NCBI RefSeq assembly: GCF_023065955.2
Contig: NW_026623067.1
Location: 59,156,444-59,220,443, forward strand
Reading direction: 5' to 3'
DNA: 64,000 bases
DNA from: Ursus arctos
Taxonomy: Eukaryota > Chordata > Mammalia > Carnivora > Ursidae
This document shows positions 39,601-46,500 of this stretch, one piece after another (position 1 is the first letter of the stretch; each line of letters opens with the position of its first letter). A program made the position numbers and the translations under genes. The notes below the pieces were generated by a model. That model had not been told where the DNA came from and did no database searches. It saw nothing but the letters and a program-made list of their open reading frames with translations.

Positions 39601-40512
39601 CAACAAAGGAGAAATGAACATCCAATGGGAAAAAGTCTTCAATGAATGGTGTTGGGAAAACTGGACAACCACATGCAAAGAAGGAAACGGGACCACTTTC
39701 TATCACCATACACAAAAATAATCTCAAATGGAATAAAGACCTACATGTGAGACCTGAAACCACAAAAATCCTAGAATAGAACACAGGAGCGAATTTCTCT
39801 AACATCAGTTTAGCAATATCCTTCTAGATATGTCTTCTGAGGAAAGGGAAATAAAAGCAATAATAAAGTATTAGGACTACATTGAAATAAAAAGTTTCTG
39901 TGCAGCCAAGAAAACAACAAAACTAAAAGACAACCTGCTGAATGGGAGAACATATTTGCAAATGATATATCCAATAAAGGGTTAGTATCCAAAATATATA
40001 TAAGAACTAATACAACTCAACATCCAAAAAACAAATAATCCAATTAAAAGATGGGCAGAAGACGTGAACAGACATTTCTCCAAAGAAGACATGCAGATGG
40101 CCAACAGACACATAAAAAGATGCTCAAAATCACTCTTCATCAGGGAAATGCAAATCACAACCACAGTGGGCTATCGCCTCACACCTATCAGAATAGTTAA
40201 ATTCAAAAACACGAGAAGTAAGTGTTGGCAAAGATGTGGGGAAAAAGGAACACTCCTACAATGTGGTGGAAATGCAAACTGGTGCAGCCACTGTAGAAAA
40301 CAGTAGGGAGGGTCTTTAGAAAGCTAAAAATAGAACTACCCTAACAACGGGGTAATCAAACTACTGGGTATTTACCCCAAAAATACAAAAACACTAACTG
40401 AAAGGGATACCTGTACCCCTATGTTTACTGCAGCATTATTTATAACAGTCTATGGAAGCAGCCCAAGTGTCCATCGATAGATGAATGGATAAAGATGTGG
40501 TGTACACACATA

Positions 40513-40547
<35 letters not shown>

Positions 40548-43500
40548 CGTGAAATATTACTGAGCCATAAAAAATAATAAAATCTTGACCTTTGCAACAA
40601 CATGGATAGAGCTCAAGTGTTCGGGACCTGGGTGGCTCAGTTGGTTAAGCATGCAACTCTTGATCTAAGCTCAGGTCTTGATCTCAGGGTCCTGAGTTCA
40701 AGCCCCAAGTGGGGCTCCGTGCTGGGCATGGAGCCTACTTTAAAAAAATTAAATTAAAGGGGCGCCTGGGTAGCGCAGTCGTTAAAGCGTCTGCCTTCGG
40801 CTCAGGGCGTGATCCCGGTGTGCCGGGATCGAGTCCCACATCGGGCTCCTCCGCTATGAGCCTGCTTCTTCCTTTCCCACTCCCCCTGCTGTGTTCCCTC
40901 TCTCGCTGGCTGTCTCTCTATCACATAAATAAATAAAATCTTAAAAAAAATAAAATAAAATAAAATTTAAAAAAAGGCCAAAAAAACCCAGACTCCTAAC
41001 TATAAAGAACAAACTGATGGTTAACAGAGGGGAGGTGGGTGAAAGGATAGGGGAAATAGGAGATTAGGATAAAGAGTACACCTATCATGATGAAAAACTG
41101 AAGAAAAAACAAAAACAGAGATACCGGCACCCGCAAATTCACTGCAGCATTAATAACAGCCAAGATACGCAAGCAATCTACGAGTCCATCTATAGATGAA
41201 TGGATAAAGAAGATGTGAAAAACACACACACACGAATACTACTCAGCCACAAAGAATTATGAGATCTTGCCACCTGAACAACACAGATGGAGGTAGAGGG
41301 TAGCAAGCTAAGTGGAATATGAAACAAACAAAAAGCAGCAGCAGACCCATAAATACAATGAGAGCTGATGGTTGCCAGAGGGAAGGAAGATGGGGGATGG
41401 ACATATGGGTAAAGGGAACTGGGAGACTTCTAGTTACGGAATGAATAAGTGACAATGATGAAAGGTACAGCATATAGAATACAGTTGATGGCATTATAAT
41501 AGTGTTGTACGATGTCAGATGGTAGCTACACTCATGGTGAGCACAGTATAATGTATAGAGTTGTCACAGAAACAGAGTTGTAGAGACAAACCTTGAGGAC
41601 ATGTGGCTATTAAATAAGCCACAAAAGGACAAATACTCTATGATCCCACTTACATGGGGTATCAAATTCATAGAAAGAGAAAATGGAATGGTAGTTTCCA
41701 AAAGCTGGGCAGAGGGGAAAAATGTGGAGTTATTATTAATGGGTTTAGTTTGGGTTATGCAAGATAAAAAAGTTCCAAAGATTGGTTGCCAACAGTATAA
41801 ATACATATAACACTAATTAAATGTGCACTTAGAGATGGTTAATATGGTAAATGTAACATTATGTGTTTTTTACCACAATTTAAAAAAAGGTAACTTGAAC
41901 GTTGCTTGTGCCACCTCATCTGGACCCCTGCTTCGGGGATACAAACTGGGGATGTGAGGGAAGAATTAAGACCGTATTTGTGTCATAACAGAGGAAGCCT
42001 AATAATGCTCCATGCTTTGCTGTTATAGCCCCATTTACATAGCAGTAATTCTATGAGAAACACATATATTCATACATTTTGGAAACTATCATCATGAATA
42101 TTCTAATCCTGGGTGTTCTTTTCCTCTATAAATACTATGTTAAGTCTCAACCAATTTCAAGGGTCTAGAGAAACGGCTGTCAATATAATGCATTTCAAAA
42201 TTTTTGTGGAGCTTTTGAAAAAGATACTCATTTCCACTTCTGGTAATAGGGACCTCATGACCCTGAAATCTCAAATTTCAAAACAAATTATTTTACCAGA
42301 AGTAAAGAAAGGCACTTCATAATGATAAAAAGAAGTAGATTCATCAGAGAAACACAACAATCATAAATGTGTACGAGATAAATACAGACTTTCAAAATAT
42401 ATGACACAAAAATACAGACACCCAGGCCACACTACATACTTGCTGAATCTTAGTTTCCAGAGTAGAGCTAAGGCACTGTCATTTAAAAACCAAATAAACA
42501 AAAAAACTACATGGGGATTCAAATGTGCATAACCGGTCAAGAACCACAGTTTCTGACATATTATAATTAAAAAATAAAAACTTAGGTAAATACTACTACT
42601 ACTGTGGGTTGGATTAACAAAATCCTTTCTTCTTCTGCAAGAGAATTTGACCTTTGGTTAACTTTCTTGGTTCTTTTCTTCTAGAAGCCAGAGAACACAA
42701 GTATGTCAACTATTTGCTAGGCAAAATATCATATAGGAAAAAGTTTGTGACTGGTAAGCTACGTCTGAACTGGGAAGAGCTTTATGTGAACTGTAAATAC
42801 CTGATGGAGATACACAGCTTTAGGCTTCCCTGAGTGGGATATGGCATGTCCTTTGTGGTAAACCTGGAAGATAGCCCACGGAACTATAACAAGAGGTTAC
42901 CATTCCTAAGGGACATGGGGATTGTAAGTCAGGGTGGCTCCTGTGAATCTTGTTAAACTATCACTTTTGGGTAGCCAAAGAAGATAGCTCCCAGAAGCTC
43001 TGTGGACTGCTTTAAATGCAGAAACAAACACCTATTGCTGGTGTGCTGGGAAGCTATGGTTCTTTCCTAATAGCCTTCTGAGTAGACCAGGGTGAATTGC
43101 GGCCCAAGACAGTCCTGTGAATCTGAATGTTTAGTTGAACCTAAGAAGACTCTTTAGTGGGTGTTGCAACTACCTTATCTTTGTGTTGTGGCTTAGACAT
43201 CAGTGCTTCCATGCCATACTCAAGATCTCTAGGTTGACTTCTTAAAATATTTTCCAGTGATGCTTTTTGCTAATGGGGGGTTGGGGAGAGGAGGAATCCA
43301 TTCTAACCTCCCAGTGATCTTGTGTATCCAGAGTAGTACAATATTCTTTCTGTGGTGGTAGTTTTGCCTGCATCAATATGAGCCATAATTCCAATATTAC
43401 GGATCCTGTTTAAAACATAGGAAAAAAAAAAAAAAGCATGTATTACAAGACAGACATTAATAAAAATGTAAAACCAAAATATGTATGCTATGCAAATTTC

Positions 43501-46500
43501 AAAGCTGGTTAGTATTTCAATAATTTTTATAATGGTATAAGAACTAGGAAAACAGAAAACATATCCCTACCACATTATTCTGACAAAATAGCTAACAAAA
43601 GAGTGAACTATAATCTTATGAATCTTGTACTTATTTCTATGTGCTGTTGCTACATTAAAAACATTTAGTATTGAATTCAGGAAAAAACCACTTTTAAGAT
43701 ACATGCCAATATCTATTTATACTTAACTAGGGCAAAATACTAAATTAACAATGCTAAATTAAGCCCGTGAAAGAAACTCTTAACTTTTTACAGCAATATA
43801 TGGAAAAGAGTATATCAGTGATAGTACTCACTTAGCTATGGGAGGACTGATGACGGAACGAAGGGATTTGATATCATTTCCAACTAAACCTAATGGAAAG
43901 AGGGTTACAATTTAAAAGTTTAAGAAATTTCCCTTTAATCTGCAAATCAAAAAAGTTAAAGTAATTTTAAGCAAATACTATAATTCCAATTAAAGTAAAA
44001 TCCAAGCTAAATAAAACTCTCATGTACCTAAAAATAATTTTCCTGCAATCTGTAAAAAGCCAGCAGATAACGTAAGATAAATTTTTTTTGTTTTTAAAAA
44101 ATTTTATTTATTTATTTATTTGACAAAGAAAGCACAAGTAGGCAGAGCAGCAAGCAGAGGGAGAGGAAGAAGCAGGCTCCCCACTGAGCAGAGAGCCCAA
44201 TGCAGAACACGATCCCAGGACCCCGGGATCATGAACTGAGCCGAAGGCAGGCGCTCAACTGACTGAGCCACCCAGGTGCCCCTAAGATAAAGTTCTGAAA
44301 CAACAATTTCTAGATCATAACCTCAGAAAAATATAAATTTACCCCAGTCTTTGCCACTTTCTATAATTCTGTAATAGACATAATACACAGAATTGTAGAA
44401 TTAGAATGTTCATAACAATCTCATGGCCACAGCATTTAAATAAAAGAAATATAAAATGCACAGTCCTGTAAACCTGCATTGTCAAGGCTTGAAGAGTGAA
44501 GAGTTATCCTCATATCAGGTAATGAATTTTGGTACAATTTGAAATGTATCTTCCCTCCATAATCCCAAGCACAAAGTACCTTTAAAGATGGCCTAGGAGG
44601 TATTACTGAACAGGATACATAACAATCTAATACTTCTAAAAGGCCAAGTAGTATTTCTGGAATACCAAAAGCCCATAATAATTTACTCCATGCTTACAAT
44701 GTATTTTATTAATATTAAAGCAAAAATGCAGTTACATTTATAATTCTAATCTATACCTTCCTACTATTTAAATGAGTTTTGCAAAATTTCTCTAACAAAT
44801 TAAGAACAGTTCTATTGTATTTTGAAAACCTGATGGCAGTTTTAAGACTTATAGATGATCTGTATGGCTACAGATAAATCTGCATGACAAAATATAGAAA
44901 CAGATACAAATCAATAATACAGGGCATTAAATTCACATTTAATTACATTACAAGTCACACAACCAATCAGTATGTTTACTCCATGATTCTCACATGACAA
45001 GATGGTAATGCGAACAGCCACATAATGAAACTAGTTTCAAAGAGTCTCCCATATGCTTGCTTACTTCAAACACAGGAAGAACATTCAGAATTCATCAGTT
45101 CTTCAAGCATCAAGTTTTCTTTAAGATTTTATTTATTTATTTGACAGAGAGAGCACAAGCAGGGGGAGCAGGAGGCAGAGAGAGGGGGAGAAGCAGGCTC
45201 CCCGCTGAGCAAGGAGCCCAACACGGGCTCGAACCCAGGACCCTGGGATCAAGACCTGGGCTGAAAGCAGATGCTCAACCAAGACACCCAGGTGCTCCAA
45301 GCATCAAGCTTTTAATAGCCATTTTACCTAACGCAAACTATCCCAGATAAACATTTAACCAACTACTCTTAAGGATCTTCAAAATAAATTATTTTAGCAA
45401 ACCTCTACTGACAGAAAATACTTTTGTATAAAAACCAGAAACGGACTAGAAAAACAGTACTTACAGCAAAAGCACTCTATAAGTAGAAAACCCTCTAAAC
45501 TTCTGAGCCAGCTACTAAAGCCAGCAATCCTCTTTGTTTAGCTCATTTAGCCAGCCAGCAGATGAGGAGTGCAGGCCTACTGGTTCTCCCTCCCGGCATC
45601 TATCAGAATACTTTCAACTCCTAACAATCTCAAGGAAAGGGCCAACAAGTAAAACGAACCCACTATTTTCAAAATGGAGACCCTTAATAAATGTTTGCCA
45701 ATGACAGAAAGCAAACAAGCAGTTTCAGTAAAATGACAAGAATAAAAATTTGTACCTGGCAGAGAACTGTAGCTTCTTCCAAGAGGCACACGTGGCTTTA
45801 ATCTTTTTAAATATGCTCTTATTTTAGAGCAGCACATATTCTAGCAAGGAGAAAAAGAAACCTGATATGAATTTTATTTTAGCATGACTTATTAGAATAC
45901 TTTGAGCATCATAACTATGCTTTGTCGAAACTACTTTGAATCTCCTTAAAATAGTCCCCATTAACTTCAGCTCCTTTTAAAAAGTGACAACCCAAAATTA
46001 TACTATAGGAAAAAACAAAAATAAAACTAACACTGACATGCTGTTTTGAGCTGATCTTAGAAGATGGTTCTCTAAGACCTGCAGCATTAGCAACAGAGGG
46101 AACACAAATTCTCTGGACCTACTCCAGACAAGAGAATGAGAAACTCTGGGGAGAGGCAAACAATCTGTGGGTTGTTGTTTTTTTGTTTTTTTGTTTTTAA
46201 CTGATGTATAATTAACATAGTGTTATATTAGTTTCAAGTGTATTGAACAAGCTGTGGTTCAACAAGCCCTCCAGGTGATTCTTTTTTTTTTTTTTAAGAT
46301 TTATTTGAGAGAGAGAGAGAGAGCCGCTCATAAGGGGGGGGTAAAAGGGGGAGGGAGAGAGAGTCCTAAGCAGACTGCACTAAGCGCAGAGCCTGGTGTA
46401 GGGTTCAATCTCACAACCCTGAGATCAGGACCTGAGCTGAAACCAAGAGTCCAAAGCTCAACCAACTCTGTCACCCAGGTGCCCCAAGCTCCAGGTGATT

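Larger units (their letters stand above)
36730..40620 (+). pseudogene. ORF2 remnant of the older L1
   Basis: Endonuclease start near 36730, endonuclease middle 36.84-37.37 kb as one open piece of 176 codons, then short frames (37.49-37.84, 37.93-38.30 kb), the RT ADD motif near 38780, and a C-terminal Cys-rich part near 40.22 kb. It is interrupted by a SINE at 39.27-39.48 kb. Not functional. Confidence 0.85.
33968..41116 (+). mobile_element. Older near full-length L1 LINE in GFM2 intron 5
   Basis: It opens with a G-run and GCAAGATGACAGTAGGAGGA, an L1 5' end, and has a long 5' UTR to about 35.3 kb. ORF1-like sequence lies at 35.4-36.3 kb. ORF2 runs from 36730 ([17 protein letters not shown]) with an RT core at 38.77 kb ([12 protein letters not shown]), and a 3' UTR piece follows. 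Four SINEs and many stops break it. Its sequence differs clearly from the L1 at 25-31 kb and it is more decayed, so it is an older family. The true 3' end is not clean: it runs into another L1 tail. Confidence 0.88.
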
